Assembly (NCBI GenBank): GCA_905200545.1
Contig: CAJKKQ010000018.1
Span: forward strand, 1 to 58,504
Origin: an uncultured Oscillibacter sp.
Lineage (GTDB): Bacteria; Bacillota; Clostridia; Oscillospirales; Oscillospiraceae
Direction: 5' to 3'
Length of the DNA stretch: 58,504 nt
The translations under genes and the position numbers were made by a program. Below, piece by piece: positions 1-8,212 of this stretch. Within the stretch, counting starts at the first letter, position 1. The number at the start of each line of letters is the position of its first letter. The notes under the pieces are model-generated. The model was not told where the DNA came from. It saw only the letters and a list, made by a program, of their open reading frames with translations, and ran no database searches.

Positions 1-477
1 TCCTACGGTGTGTTCGTGGACATCGGCGGCGTGGACGGCATGGTACATATCTCCGAGCTGAGCTGGAGCCGTATCAAGACCCCCGCCGAGGTGTGCAAGG
101 TGGGCGACACCCTGGAGGTGTACGTCATTTCCTTTGACCCCGAAAAGCGCAAGATCTCCCTGGGCGTCAAGGATCGCAGCATCGATCCCTGGCAGGTCTT
201 CATGGACAAGTACTCTGTGGGCGACGTGGCTTCCGTGCGCATCGTGAAGCTGATGAGCTTCGGCGCTTTCGCTGAGGTGGTGCCCGGCGTGGACGGCCTG
301 ATCCACATTTCCCAGATCGCCGACCACCGCATCGAGAAGCCTGAGGACGTCCTGTCCGAGGGCCAGATCGTGGACGCCAAGATCACCGCTGTGGACGAGG
401 AGAAGAAGAAGATCTCCCTGTCTATCCGCGCTCTGCTCACCCCCGCTGCTGCGGAGGAGCCCGCTGAGGAAGAGTAA
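1..477 (+). CDS. S1 RNA-binding domain protein, 3' part only (RpsA-like or IspH-S1 fusion)
   Basis: The frame is open from base 1, so the 5' end lies outside the window. About 158 residues are visible. They hold two S1 (OB-fold) repeats, each with the signature of a G-V/A-F turn followed by D-G-hydrophobic-hydrophobic-H-I-S: one at the very start, the other near residues 75-148. The tail is short and acidic (EEPAEEE). S1 repeats bind single-stranded RNA in ribosomal protein S1. In many Clostridia the S1 repeats are fused behind IspH (HMB-PP reductase). That would fit ispD and ispF 2 kb downstream, but the fusion cannot be seen here. A strong terminator follows the stop codon. Confidence 0.85.
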   Translation, partial: SYGVFVDIGGVDGMVHISELSWSRIKTPAEVCKVGDTLEVYVISFDPEKRKISLGVKDRSIDPWQVFMDKYSVGDVASVRIVKLMSFGAFAEVVPGVDGLIHISQIADHRIEKPEDVLSEGQIVDAKITAVDEEKKKISLSIRALLTPAAAEEPAEEE

Positions 478-500
478 TCTCTTCGCCGCGCAGACAACCA

Positions 501-533
501 AAGAGGCAGGCCCCTGCGGTCTGCCTCTTTTTT
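501..533 (+). terminator. Rho-independent terminator after the S1 gene
   Basis: A 9-bp stem (AAGAGGCAG with CTGCCTCTT) closes an 11-nt loop and is followed by a run of T. It isolates the S1 gene from the CoA-transferase gene. Confidence 0.9.
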
Positions 534-541
534 GAAAAATT

Positions 542-559
542 TTGTGATTTTTTTCACGT
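542..559 (+). promoter_or_regulatory. Rex-like operator upstream of the CoA-transferase promoter
   Basis: The sequence reads TTGTGA, six T, TCACGT. The Rex (NADH/NAD+ sensor) consensus in Firmicutes is TTGTGA-N6-TCACAA, so only the last two positions differ. The site ends 5 bp before the -35 box at 565. The TGTGA-N6-TCAC core also resembles CRP/FNR-family sites. This is a motif match only. Confidence 0.5.
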
Positions 560-564
560 TTTCA

Positions 565-593
565 TTGCATTGCCCGGATGGGCATGCTATAAT
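565..593 (+). promoter_or_regulatory. SigA-type promoter for the CoA-transferase gene
   Basis: TTGCAT, 17-bp spacer, TATAAT, with an extended -10 TG at 585-586. The start codon lies about 75 nt downstream of the expected transcription start. Confidence 0.85.
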
Positions 594-674
594 TGAGACG
601 CTGGAAATCAGACAACGCAACTGACATCATACAAGTGATGCGACATATCCATATCTGACGGGAGGAACAAAGAC

Positions 675-2021
675 ATGAGCTTTCGGGAAGAGTATCAGCA
701 GAAACTGACCACCGCTGACGAGGCAGTGAAGGCCGTCAAGTCCGGCGACTGGGTGGATTACGGCTGGAGCGTCTGCTCCGCTAATGCGTTGGACGTGGCT
801 CTGGCCAAGCGGATGGGGGAGCTGAAGGACGTCAACATCCGGGGCGGCATCCTGACCCACCGGCCGGCGATTTTCGACGTGCCCAATGCCGCTGAGCACT
901 TCGCATGGAACTCCTGGCACATGAGCGGCATCGAGCGCAAGGCCGTCAATGAGGGCTTTGCCTACTACATCCCCCTGCGCTACTCCGAGCTGCCCGGCTA
1001 CTACCGCAACTGCATCAAGACTTTGGATGTGGCCATGTTCCAGGTGGCGCCCATGGACGAGCACGGCTGGTTCAACTTCGGCCCCGGCGGCTCCCACCTG
1101 AAGGCCGTGTGCGAGTGTGCCAAGACCGTCATCGTGGAGGTCAACAAGAACATGCCCGTGTGCCTGGGCGGCTTTGACAACTGCGTGCACATCAGCGACG
1201 TGGACATGATCGTGGAGGGCGAGAATCCTCCCATGGAGATCCTGGGCGGCTCCGGCACGCCCTCCGAGGTGGATCTGGCGGTGGCCAACCTGGTGGTTCC
1301 CGAGATCCCCAATGGTGCCTGCCTGCAGCTGGGCATCGGTTCCATGCCCAGCGCCATCGGCCAGATGATCGCTGAGAGCGACCTGAAGGATCTGGGTGTG
1401 CACACTGAGATGTACGTGGATGCCTTCGTGGACATGTCCAAGGCCGGCCGCATCACCGGCGCCTGCAAGCCCTTTGACCGGGGCCGGCAGACCTACGCCT
1501 TCGCCGCAGGCACCCAGAAGCTCTACGACTTCCTCAACAACAACCCCGAGTGCATGGCTGCCCCCGTCAGCTATGTCAACGACATCGCCCGGGTGTCCCA
1601 GATCGACAACTTTATGTCCATCAACGGCGCCGTGGACATCGACCTCTACGGCCAGGTGTCCTCCGAGTCCTCCGGTACCCACCACATCTCCGGCGCCGGC
1701 GGACAGCAGGACTTCGTCATGGGCGCTTACCTGGCCAAGGGCGGCAAGAGCTTCATCTGCTGCTCCTCCGCCTATACCGACAAGAAGACCGGCGAGCTGA
1801 AGTCCCGCATCCGTCCCACGCTGCTGGAGGGCTCCGTGGTCACCGCTACCCGCACCAACCTCCACTGGCTGGTCACGGAGTACGGCAAGTTCAACGCCAA
1901 GGGCAAGTCCACCTGGGAGCGGGCCGAGGGAATTATCTCCATCGCCCATCCCCAGTTCCGCGAGCAGCTGATTGCGGAAGCCGAGAAGATGCACATCTGG
2001 CGCCGCTCCAACAAGAAGTAA
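675..2021 (+). CDS. Butyryl-CoA:acetate CoA-transferase (4-hydroxybutyrate/acetyl-CoA transferase family)
   Basis: This cytoplasmic enzyme of 448 residues belongs to the CoA-transferase family that includes AbfT and But. Such enzymes move CoA from butyryl-CoA to acetate, the last step of butyrate formation in many gut Clostridia. E245 in the HTEM segment matches the glutamate that forms the covalent CoA intermediate in this family. The [12 protein letters not shown] segment near residues 336-347 is the conserved glycine-rich CoA-binding motif. The start is set by a GGGAGG ribosome site 10 nt upstream. It stands alone, with its own promoter, a Rex-like site upstream and a terminator downstream. 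The butyryl-CoA preference is inferred from the likely host lineage; 4-hydroxybutyrate or propionyl-CoA substrates are not excluded. Confidence 0.85.
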   Translation: MSFREEYQQKLTTADEAVKAVKSGDWVDYGWSVCSANALDVALAKRMGELKDVNIRGGILTHRPAIFDVPNAAEHFAWNSWHMSGIERKAVNEGFAYYIPLRYSELPGYYRNCIKTLDVAMFQVAPMDEHGWFNFGPGGSHLKAVCECAKTVIVEVNKNMPVCLGGFDNCVHISDVDMIVEGENPPMEILGGSGTPSEVDLAVANLVVPEIPNGACLQLGIGSMPSAIGQMIAESDLKDLGVHTEMYVDAFVDMSKAGRITGACKPFDRGRQTYAFAAGTQKLYDFLNNNPECMAAPVSYVNDIARVSQIDNFMSINGAVDIDLYGQVSSESSGTHHISGAGGQQDFVMGAYLAKGGKSFICCSSAYTDKKTGELKSRIRPTLLEGSVVTATRTNLHWLVTEYGKFNAKGKSTWERAEGIISIAHPQFREQLIAEAEKMHIWRRSNKK

Positions 2022-2035
2022 ATTTGTTGCATAAA

Positions 2036-2076
2036 GCACCCCGGAAGGCTCCAAAGGCCCTCCGGGGCGCTTTTTT
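2036..2076 (+). terminator. Rho-independent terminator after the CoA-transferase gene
   Basis: A stem of about 14 positions (GCACCCCGGAAGGC with GCCCTCCGGGGCGC, two mismatches) is followed by six T. Confidence 0.9.
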
Positions 2077-2110
2077 GCGGGAAATGATTCCAAAATTTTG
2101 TTAAGATTCC

Positions 2111-2139
2111 TTGTAAAAGGGATGGAAAGCCGGTATAAT
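2111..2139 (+). promoter_or_regulatory. SigA-type promoter for carD-ispD-ispF
   Basis: TTGTAA, 17-bp spacer, TATAAT. It lies 67 bp before the carD start and after the upstream terminator. Confidence 0.8.
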
Positions 2140-2206
2140 ATTCTTAACTATGATATGCGAGAGGTGTCTACAGGGAGCGAACGGTCGGAGGAGAAAGGAG
2201 CGGAAT

Positions 2207-2701
2207 ATGTTCGCCATTGGGGATCTGGTGGTGCATCCCATGCATGGAGCGGGTGTGATCGCGGACATCGTACAGGAGCGGATCGCAGGCAGTACGCGGG
2301 ACTACTATGTCTTCCGGATGCCTGTGGGCGGCCTGCTTTTGAAGATCCCTGTGGCGTCCAGCCAGACGGTGGGCCTGCGGGCCGTGGTGGACCGGGAGAC
2401 GGCGGAGCGGCTGCTGACGGCCATCCCCTCCATCGCGGTGGACGAGTCCATCAGCTGGAACAAGCGCTACCGGGAAAATCTCCTGCGGATCAAGAGCGGC
2501 GACCTCTACCAGGTGGCGGGGGTCATCAAGGCGCTGATGCGCCGGGACCGCCGCCGGGGGCTCTCTACCGGGGAGCGGAAGATGCTCCACAGCGCCCGCC
2601 AGATCCTGCTTTCGGAGCTGGTGCTGGCGGAGGACGCCTCGCCCGCCGACATGGAGTCCCGGCTGGATGCCGCCATGCTCCAGACGGCGGAATCCCGCTG
2701 A
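2207..2701 (+). CDS. CarD family transcriptional regulator
   Basis: The protein has 164 residues. The N-terminus (MFAIGDLVVHPMHGAGVI) is the RNA-polymerase-interacting domain shared by CarD, CdnL and the TRCF N-terminus. The C-terminal half is helical and basic (RRDRRRG), as in the DNA-contacting domain of CarD. Family members bind the RNA polymerase beta subunit and stabilise open complexes. An in-frame start exists at 2150, but the GGAGAAAGGAG ribosome site just before 2207 and the family N-terminus favour 2207. It is first in an operon with ispD and ispF; carD next to ispD is a common Firmicutes order. Confidence 0.88.
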   Translation: MFAIGDLVVHPMHGAGVIADIVQERIAGSTRDYYVFRMPVGGLLLKIPVASSQTVGLRAVVDRETAERLLTAIPSIAVDESISWNKRYRENLLRIKSGDLYQVAGVIKALMRRDRRRGLSTGERKMLHSARQILLSELVLAEDASPADMESRLDAAMLQTAESR

Positions 2702-2717
2702 GGAAAAGAGGGTTCTT

Positions 2718-3443
2718 ATGCTTCCGTTTTTCAAAAAAATGCAGCAGGCCCGCCGCCCCCGGTGCACGGCGCTGGTGGCGGCCGCCGGGAGCTCTGCACG
2801 GATGGGCGGCGTCAACAAGCTGTTGGAGCTGCTGGACGGCGTGCCGGTGCTGGTGCGGACTCTGACGGCACTGCAGCGGGCGGAGCGCGTGGACGAGATT
2901 GTGGTGGCCACCCGGGAAGAAGACCTGGTGGCCATTTCCCAGCTCTGCCGTACATATGGAATCAGCAAATGCTCCAAGGTGGTCCGGGGAGGGGAGGACC
3001 GGGTACACTCCGTGCTGCTGGCGGCCCTGGAGGCGGATCCCAGGTCGGAACTGCTGGCGGTGCAGGACGGGGCCCGACCCCTGGTGACGCCGGAGCTCAT
3101 TGACCGGGTGGTGGAGCTGGCGGCCCGGTGCGGCGCCGCGGCTCCCGCCGTGCCGGTGAAGGACACCATCAAGGTGGTGGACGACAGGGATACCGTGGCG
3201 TCCACACCGGAGCGGGCCCGGCTGCGGGCGGTACAGACCCCCCAGGTCTTTCAGGCGGACCTCCTGAAAGCGGCACTGCAGTCCGCCCTGGATGCCGGCG
3301 CCGCCGTGACGGACGATTGCTCCGCCGTGGAGCGGCTGGGTAAGAGCGTGACGCTGACGGAGGGCGACGAGCGGAACCTGAAGATCACCACTCCGGTGGA
3401 TCTGGTGATCGCGGAGGCCCTGCTGGGGGAGGAGAACACATGA
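2718..3443 (+). CDS. ispD: 2-C-methyl-D-erythritol 4-phosphate cytidylyltransferase
   Basis: IspD joins CTP and MEP to form CDP-methylerythritol, the third step of the MEP isoprenoid pathway. The protein has 241 residues, a normal length. The nucleotide-binding loop [10 protein letters not shown] lies near residues 22-31, and VQDGARPLV and TPQVF are conserved family segments. The start at 2718 follows a GAGGAAAAGAGGG ribosome site 16 nt after the carD stop. It overlaps ispF by ATGA, so the two are translationally coupled. The product goes on to IspE (not in this window), then IspF. Confidence 0.93.
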   Translation: MLPFFKKMQQARRPRCTALVAAAGSSARMGGVNKLLELLDGVPVLVRTLTALQRAERVDEIVVATREEDLVAISQLCRTYGISKCSKVVRGGEDRVHSVLLAALEADPRSELLAVQDGARPLVTPELIDRVVELAARCGAAAPAVPVKDTIKVVDDRDTVASTPERARLRAVQTPQVFQADLLKAALQSALDAGAAVTDDCSAVERLGKSVTLTEGDERNLKITTPVDLVIAEALLGEENT

Positions 3444-3925
3444 CGAATCTGCGGATCGGACACGGCTACGACGTCCACCGGCTGGTGGAGGGGCGCAGGC
3501 TGATCCTGGGGGGCGTGGAGATCCCCTATGAGCGGGGATTACTGGGCCACTCCGACGCCGATGTGCTGACCCACGCGGTGATGGATGCCCTCACAGGCGC
3601 CGCCCGGCTGGGCGACATCGGCAAGCTCTTCCCGGACACGGATCCGGCCTACGCCGGGATCTCCAGCCTGCTGCTGCTGCGGGAGGTGGGGTGCCTTCTC
3701 CGGGAGAAGGGGTTCGCGGTGGTGAATATCGACGCCACCCTCCTGGCCCAGGCCCCTAAGGTAGGGCCCTACCGCCGGGAGATGGAGGAAAAGCTGGCTG
3801 AGGCTCTGGGCGTGGCGGCGGAGCAGGTGAATGTGAAGGCCACCACGGAAGAGGGCCTGGGCTTCACCGGGGACGGATCCGGCATGGCGGCCCATGCGGT
3901 GGTGCTGCTGGAAAAGGTCAAGTGA
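3440..3925 (+). CDS. ispF: 2-C-methyl-D-erythritol 2,4-cyclodiphosphate synthase
   Basis: IspF cyclises CDP-methylerythritol 2-phosphate to MEcPP with release of CMP in the MEP pathway. The protein has 161 residues, the normal size. Zinc ligands are visible: D11 and H13 in GHGYDVHRL and the histidine in [11 protein letters not shown]. The C-terminal [11 protein letters not shown] is the conserved loop that binds the cytidine moiety. Its start overlaps the ispD stop, and a strong terminator ends the operon. Confidence 0.95.
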   Translation: MTNLRIGHGYDVHRLVEGRRLILGGVEIPYERGLLGHSDADVLTHAVMDALTGAARLGDIGKLFPDTDPAYAGISSLLLLREVGCLLREKGFAVVNIDATLLAQAPKVGPYRREMEEKLAEALGVAAEQVNVKATTEEGLGFTGDGSGMAAHAVVLLEKVK

Positions 3926-3929
3926 AGAA

Positions 3930-3958
3930 AAAGGACGTGGGCGCCACGTCCTTTTTTT
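3930..3958 (+). terminator. Rho-independent terminator after ispF
   Basis: AAGGACGTGG pairs with CCACGTCCTT around a short GCG loop and is followed by a long T run. Confidence 0.92.
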
Positions 3959-3973
3959 GTTGGAATGGCAGGC

Positions 3974-3999
3974 ACCTTTGCCGTCCTTTGGCATAGGAT
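3974..3999 (+). promoter_or_regulatory. SigK-like sporulation promoter before the DUF3343/desulfurase pair
   Basis: CACC carries AC at 3974-3975, then 16 bp, then CATAGGAT at 3992-3999. This fits the Bacillus SigK pattern AC-N16/17-CATA. The same arrangement occurs at 51864. No SigA-type promoter is visible between the ispF terminator and 4021. Confidence 0.4.
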
Positions 4000-4020
4000 G
4001 GGCGGAGAGGAGGAGTCTAT

Positions 4021-4269
4021 GTGGAGCAGTATCTCATCATTGCCCGCTCCGTGACCTATGCCCAGCGGATGCAGCGGGCACTGGGCCGGGCCGGCATCGC
4101 CTGCCGGATCTACCGGGCCCCCCGGGAGCTTTCCGCCCAGGGCTGCGCCTACGCGGTGCAGATCCGCGCCGGAGACCTGGCGCAGGCACTGACTGTCATT
4201 CACCGGGAGTCTCTGGATCCCGTTTCTGTTTATCTCAACCAAAGCGGACTGTACCGGGAGGTGCGGTGA
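4021..4269 (+). CDS. DUF3343 putative Se/S carrier-like protein
   Basis: This small protein of 82 residues starts with GTG at 4021, behind a GGAGAGGAGGAG ribosome site; the ATG two bases earlier is out of frame. The fold is short, of alternating beta and alpha type, with the family opening in which an aromatic strand is followed by S-V-T-Y-A-Q-R-M (residues 10-17). In other members of this Pfam family a role as selenium or sulfur carrier has been proposed from gene neighbourhood. Here the next gene is a cysteine desulfurase-like enzyme 46 bp away, which supports that link. One cysteine (C28) precedes RIYRAP; C46 is the other. Function is inferred, not proven. Confidence 0.75.
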   Translation: MEQYLIIARSVTYAQRMQRALGRAGIACRIYRAPRELSAQGCAYAVQIRAGDLAQALTVIHRESLDPVSVYLNQSGLYREVR

Positions 4270-4315
4270 CCATCCCACGGGCGCCGGCCCGAAAAAACTG
4301 CGGGAGGGATTGCGT

Positions 4316-5449
4316 ATGATCTATTTTGACAGCGCCGCCACCAGCTTCCAGAAGCCCGGGACGGTTCCTGCCGCCATGGCGGAGACCATGGCCACCATGA
4401 GTTCCCCGGGCCGCGGCGGGTATCCGGCCGCCGTCCGGGCGGCGGACACCGCCTTTGACTGCCGCTGCGCCCTGGCGGAGCTGTACCACCTGAAAAATCC
4501 CGAGAACGTGGCCTTTACCCTCAACGCCACCCACGCGCTGAACATCGCCATCAAGAGCCTGGTGCCGCCGGGAGGGCGGGCAGTGATCTCCGGATATGAG
4601 CACAACGCCGTCACCCGGCCCCTGGCGGCCCTGGGAGCCCGGACTACTGTGGCGGCGGGGGCCCTGTTTCAGCCGGAGGCGGTGCTGGAGGCCTTTGACA
4701 AGGTCGTTACGCCGGAGACCGACGCGGTGATCTGCTGCCATGTGTCCAATGTCTTCGGCTTCGTGCAGCCAGTGGAGGAGATCGCTTCGTTGTGCCGGGA
4801 GCGGGGCGTGCCCTTTATCATCGATGCCTCCCAGTCTGCGGGGGCCCTGACGCTGGACATGGACGCCCTGGGGGCGGCCTTCATCGCCATGCCGGGGCAC
4901 AAGGGCCTCTATGGCCCCCAGGGTACCGGCGTACTGCTGTGCAGCGGAGAGGCTCCGGTGAAAACGCTGCTGGAGGGCGGCACCGGCAGCCAGTCCATGA
5001 GCCAGTCCATGCCGGACTTCCTGCCGGACCGCCTGGAGGCGGGAACCCACAATGTCCCGGGCATCGCAGGGCTGCTGGCAGGGGTGCGGTATGTGCAGCA
5101 ACGGGGGCCGGAGAATATCCTGCTGCGGGAGCGGCGCCTTGCCCAGCTGGTGTCGGAGGGCCTGCGGCGCCTTCCGGGTGTGACGGTCTACGCCAACGGG
5201 GATTTGCACAGCCAGGCTGGGGTGGTCTCCTTCACCAGCCGGGATCTGGGGGCGGAGGAGATAGCGGCGGCCCTGGGAGAAAAAGACATCGCTGTCCGGG
5301 CGGGGCTCCACTGCGCGCCGCTGGCCCATGAGACAGTGGGCACCGTGGATACCGGCACCGTGCGGGTCAGTTTCTCCGACCACAACACGCCCCGGGAGGT
5401 GGAGGGATTCCTGGATGCCATGGAGGAGATCCTGACTCAAAAGCCTTGA
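4316..5449 (+). CDS. Cysteine desulfurase family aminotransferase (class V, SufS/CsdB-like)
   Basis: The enzyme has 377 residues and is PLP-dependent. K196 in MPGHKGLYG is the Schiff-base lysine, H95 in GYEHNAV stacks on PLP, and C333 in RAGLHCAPLAH sits where SufS carries its persulfide cysteine. It should release sulfur (or selenium) from cysteine (or selenocysteine). No SufU, IscU or ThiI neighbour is present; the partner is the DUF3343 protein upstream, an arrangement linked to selenium metabolism in other Clostridia. A TTG start six bases earlier is possible, but GGGAGGG spaced 7 nt from ATG 4316 is better. Confidence 0.85.
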   Translation: MIYFDSAATSFQKPGTVPAAMAETMATMSSPGRGGYPAAVRAADTAFDCRCALAELYHLKNPENVAFTLNATHALNIAIKSLVPPGGRAVISGYEHNAVTRPLAALGARTTVAAGALFQPEAVLEAFDKVVTPETDAVICCHVSNVFGFVQPVEEIASLCRERGVPFIIDASQSAGALTLDMDALGAAFIAMPGHKGLYGPQGTGVLLCSGEAPVKTLLEGGTGSQSMSQSMPDFLPDRLEAGTHNVPGIAGLLAGVRYVQQRGPENILLRERRLAQLVSEGLRRLPGVTVYANGDLHSQAGVVSFTSRDLGAEEIAAALGEKDIAVRAGLHCAPLAHETVGTVDTGTVRVSFSDHNTPREVEGFLDAMEEILTQKP

Positions 5450-5487
5450 TTTTTCTGAACAGACCGTGAATTTTGGCATGGTTTACC

Positions 5488-5516
5488 TTGAAATCTACAG
5501 GCAGATTTTATATAAT
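5488..5516 (+). promoter_or_regulatory. SigA-type promoter for cdaA-cdaR
   Basis: TTGAAA, 17-bp spacer, TATAAT. The start codon of cdaA is 39 bp downstream. Confidence 0.88.
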
Positions 5517-5554
5517 CTAAGTATTCATGGCCAGAAGGGGTTGATGATGCTGCC

Positions 5555-6442
5555 ATGGAACTGGATATCATAAATCTGCCCGCCGTGATCTGGCGCTATT
5601 TGCTGACCATCCAGCTGACGGATGTGTTGGATATCGCCATCATGGCTTTCGTCCTTTATAAGCTACTGAAGCTGGTGCAGAGCACCAAGTCCGCCAGTCT
5701 CCTGAAGGGACTGTGCGTATTCATGATCGCTCTGTTTTTATCTTATGTCCTGCAGCTGCACAGCATTTACTATCTCATGAGCCGTATGGTGGACATGGGC
5801 ATCCTGGCGCTGATTATTTTGTTCCAGCCGGAGATCCGGCGCATTCTGGAACAGATGGGCAGCCGCAGGATCATCGCGTTCTTCACCCATACCGAGACAG
5901 GCAACACCCTGGAGCAGACCATCGGACAGACGGTGCTGGCCTGTACCGAGATGTCCCATTCCCGCACCGGCGCCCTCATCGTCTTCGAGCGGGAGATTTT
6001 GCTGGACGACATGGTCCGCAGCGGCACCGTGCTGGACGCGGCGGTCTCCAGCGAACTTTTGAAGAACATCTTCTTCGTCAAGGCGCCCATGCATGACGGC
6101 GCCGTCATCGTGCGAAACGGCCGGGTCCTGGGCGCGGGCTGCATGCTGCCTCTGAGCAAGAATGTGAACCTGTCCCGGGACCTGGGCATGCGCCACCGGG
6201 CCGGCATCGGCATGAGTGAGAACTCCGACGCCGTGGTGGTCATCGTCTCGGAGGAGACGGGATCCATCTCCGTGGCCATCGGCGGCATGCTCAAGCGCCA
6301 TCTCAAGCCGGAGACGCTGGAAAATCTTCTGCGCAACGAGCTGCTTCCCCCGGGTGAGGACGAGGGGGAGGAGCGGCCCAAGTTCAACCTGATGAGCCTC
6401 CTGCGGCCCCGGAAAAACGGAGGTGACAACGGTGGAAAATAA
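5555..6442 (+). CDS. cdaA: Membrane diadenylate cyclase CdaA
   Basis: CdaA makes cyclic di-AMP from two ATP. The protein has 295 residues. Three N-terminal hydrophobic helices lie near residues 24-39, 52-66 and 78-91, followed by a coiled linker and the DAC domain. The catalytic motifs are D181-G-A and R213-H-R. The C-terminal tail is charged and poorly conserved. It overlaps the next gene, the regulator cdaR, by 11 bp, the usual arrangement. c-di-AMP controls potassium, osmolyte and cell-wall balance. In many Firmicutes glmM follows cdaR; here it does not. Confidence 0.95.
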   Translation: MELDIINLPAVIWRYLLTIQLTDVLDIAIMAFVLYKLLKLVQSTKSASLLKGLCVFMIALFLSYVLQLHSIYYLMSRMVDMGILALIILFQPEIRRILEQMGSRRIIAFFTHTETGNTLEQTIGQTVLACTEMSHSRTGALIVFEREILLDDMVRSGTVLDAAVSSELLKNIFFVKAPMHDGAVIVRNGRVLGAGCMLPLSKNVNLSRDLGMRHRAGIGMSENSDAVVVIVSEETGSISVAIGGMLKRHLKPETLENLLRNELLPPGEDEGEERPKFNLMSLLRPRKNGGDNGGK

Positions 6443-7730
6443 GGAACGCCAGCGTAAGGCGCTGTATATCGTATTGTCCATCCTGGTGGCGGCGGCCATC
6501 TGGGTGATGGTGGACGTCAGCAACGGCACCATCGTGGAAAAGACCTATACGGTCCCCATCAACTACCTGGGAACCAGTACCCTGACAGACCGGGGGCTGA
6601 TGCTCCTGGAGGGGGAGGGGGACACCGCCACCGATACAGAGGTGACCTTGACGGTCCAGGGCACCCGGTGGAATATTGCCAAGCTGGACAAGGATGAGAT
6701 CCTGGTTCAGGCGGACCTCTCCGACATTACGGAGGCGGGCGTGCAGCGGGTTTCGCCCAATGTCTTCTATCCCAGCGCTTTGCGGGGGAAGATCACCACC
6801 ACCTCCACCTCCTCCTACATGGTGCAGGTGAACATCGGCGAGCTGGACCGCAAGACCATCGACGTCCGCTGCGAGCAGATCGGCACCGTGGCGGAGGGAT
6901 ACTCCGGCGGTGAGCTGCAGATCTCCCCGGCCACCCTTGAGATCCGCGGCCAGGAGGAGGACATTGCTCCCGTCAGTTATGCCAAGGTGGTGCTGGAATA
7001 CGACAACGCCACGGAGACCATTACCCAGATGTTGGACTACCAGTTCTATGATGAAAACGACCAGCTGGTGGACGGCACCAACATTCAGGCCGATGCGGAG
7101 CAGATCCAGGTGACGCTGCCCATCATCGTCACCAAGGAGCTGCAGCTGCGAGTCGATTTCGAGCAGCATCCCGGCGCCAGGCTCAGCAATGTCACCTACC
7201 GCATTGAGCCCTCTACCATCACCGTCTCCGGTGACGCAGGCGTGCTGCGGGATGTGGACAGCATCACCCTGGGCAGCGAGGCCTTTGACCTATTGTCCCT
7301 GCTGGACAGCGGCACCGCCACGTACAGCTACCCCATCACCGTCCCGGAGGGGTGCACCAACCTCAGCGGCGTCACCCGGGCTACGCTGCAGATTTCCTTC
7401 AATGACATGACCTCTGCCCAGGTGACTACCCAGAACTTCACCTTGTCCAACTATCCCCAGGGAAAGACTACGGAGATCCTCACCTCGGAACTGACGGTGA
7501 CGGTCTTCGGCACCTCCGCAGACGTGGCCGCCGTCACCGGCGACGACGTGGAGGTGACGGTGGATCTCTCGGAGCTCAGCTCCGCCACCGGCAGCTATAC
7601 CGTACCTGCCCAAGTCAAGGTCAACGGTGTGGACGTGGGCGTTTCCGGCAATTATGTGGTGCAGGTGACCATCCGGGAAAACGGCACCCAGCCGGACAGT
7701 GACAATCCCGAGCCGGAGCCGTCGGAATGA
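6432..7730 (+). CDS. cdaR: YbbR-domain protein CdaR, regulator of CdaA
   Basis: One N-terminal membrane helix (about residues 10-27) is followed by an extracellular region with several YbbR repeats of about 80 residues, rich in beta strands. CdaR binds CdaA and modulates its activity. GTG at 6432 was chosen because the GGAGGTG ribosome site at 6419-6425 lies 6 nt ahead; a GTG at 6423 overlaps that site and is less likely. The C-terminus is a short acidic tail. The 11-bp overlap with cdaA suggests coupled translation. Confidence 0.9.
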   Translation: MENKERQRKALYIVLSILVAAAIWVMVDVSNGTIVEKTYTVPINYLGTSTLTDRGLMLLEGEGDTATDTEVTLTVQGTRWNIAKLDKDEILVQADLSDITEAGVQRVSPNVFYPSALRGKITTTSTSSYMVQVNIGELDRKTIDVRCEQIGTVAEGYSGGELQISPATLEIRGQEEDIAPVSYAKVVLEYDNATETITQMLDYQFYDENDQLVDGTNIQADAEQIQVTLPIIVTKELQLRVDFEQHPGARLSNVTYRIEPSTITVSGDAGVLRDVDSITLGSEAFDLLSLLDSGTATYSYPITVPEGCTNLSGVTRATLQISFNDMTSAQVTTQNFTLSNYPQGKTTEILTSELTVTVFGTSADVAAVTGDDVEVTVDLSELSSATGSYTVPAQVKVNGVDVGVSGNYVVQVTIRENGTQPDSDNPEPEPSE

Positions 7731-7759
7731 CCGGGCCGGACAATCGGAAAATTTGAAAT

Positions 7760-7775
7760 GTGCGCAGGTGCGCAC
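7760..7775 (+). other. Perfect hairpin abutting the RseC-like ribosome site
   Basis: GTGCGC, loop AGGT, GCGCAC. The GGAGGA ribosome site begins on the next base (7776). There is no T run, so it is not a terminator. It could affect translation of the next gene or protect the mRNA. Confidence 0.5.
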
Positions 7776-7792
7776 GGAGGAAGACGAAAACT

Positions 7793-8200
7793 ATGACACA
7801 GATCGCAACAGTTGAACGGATATTGGACGCCCAGCGGGCGGAGATCTCAGTGCCCCGCAAATCCGCCTGCGGGCATGACTGCGAGGAGTGCGCCGGCTGC
7901 GGCGTCACCGGCGCGGCGGTACGGGCCAAAGCCCTGAACCCCATTGGGGCCCAGCCCGGTCAGAAGGTGGTGGTGGAGAGCAGCACCAAAAAGATGCTCC
8001 ACATCGTCATGCTGGTATACCTGACCCCCATCGTGCTGTTTTTGGTGGGATACTTTGCCACCATCGCCGTCTCCAGCCTGGCGGTACGCTATGGTGTGGC
8101 GGCAGCCGGATTCGTGCTGGGCATCCTCATCGCCGTGGCTTATGACCGGCGGCTGCGCCGACAGGGAGGGTTGACCTTTACCATTGTCAGGCTGTTTTAA
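7793..8200 (+). CDS. RseC/MucC family (SoxR-reducing system) membrane protein
   Basis: The protein has 135 residues from ATG 7793. An N-terminal beta domain is followed by a cysteine cluster (CGHDCEECAGCG, about residues 24-35) and then two membrane helices near residues 65-82 and 91-107. This layout matches the RseC/RsxC-associated family, in which the cysteines may hold an Fe-S cluster or act in electron transfer to SoxR. No rnf/rsx genes are in the window. An upstream in-frame start at 7760 would fall inside the hairpin and is less likely. It is followed 12 bp later by the DUF5685 gene. Confidence 0.8.
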   Translation: MTQIATVERILDAQRAEISVPRKSACGHDCEECAGCGVTGAAVRAKALNPIGAQPGQKVVVESSTKKMLHIVMLVYLTPIVLFLVGYFATIAVSSLAVRYGVAAAGFVLGILIAVAYDRRLRRQGGLTFTIVRLF

Positions 8201-8212
8201 GCATCGGCGGGT

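Noticed and set aside
627..2093. 488-residue minus-strand frame opposite the CoA-transferase
   Set aside because: Shadow frame; the plus-strand gene has catalytic motifs, promoter and terminator.
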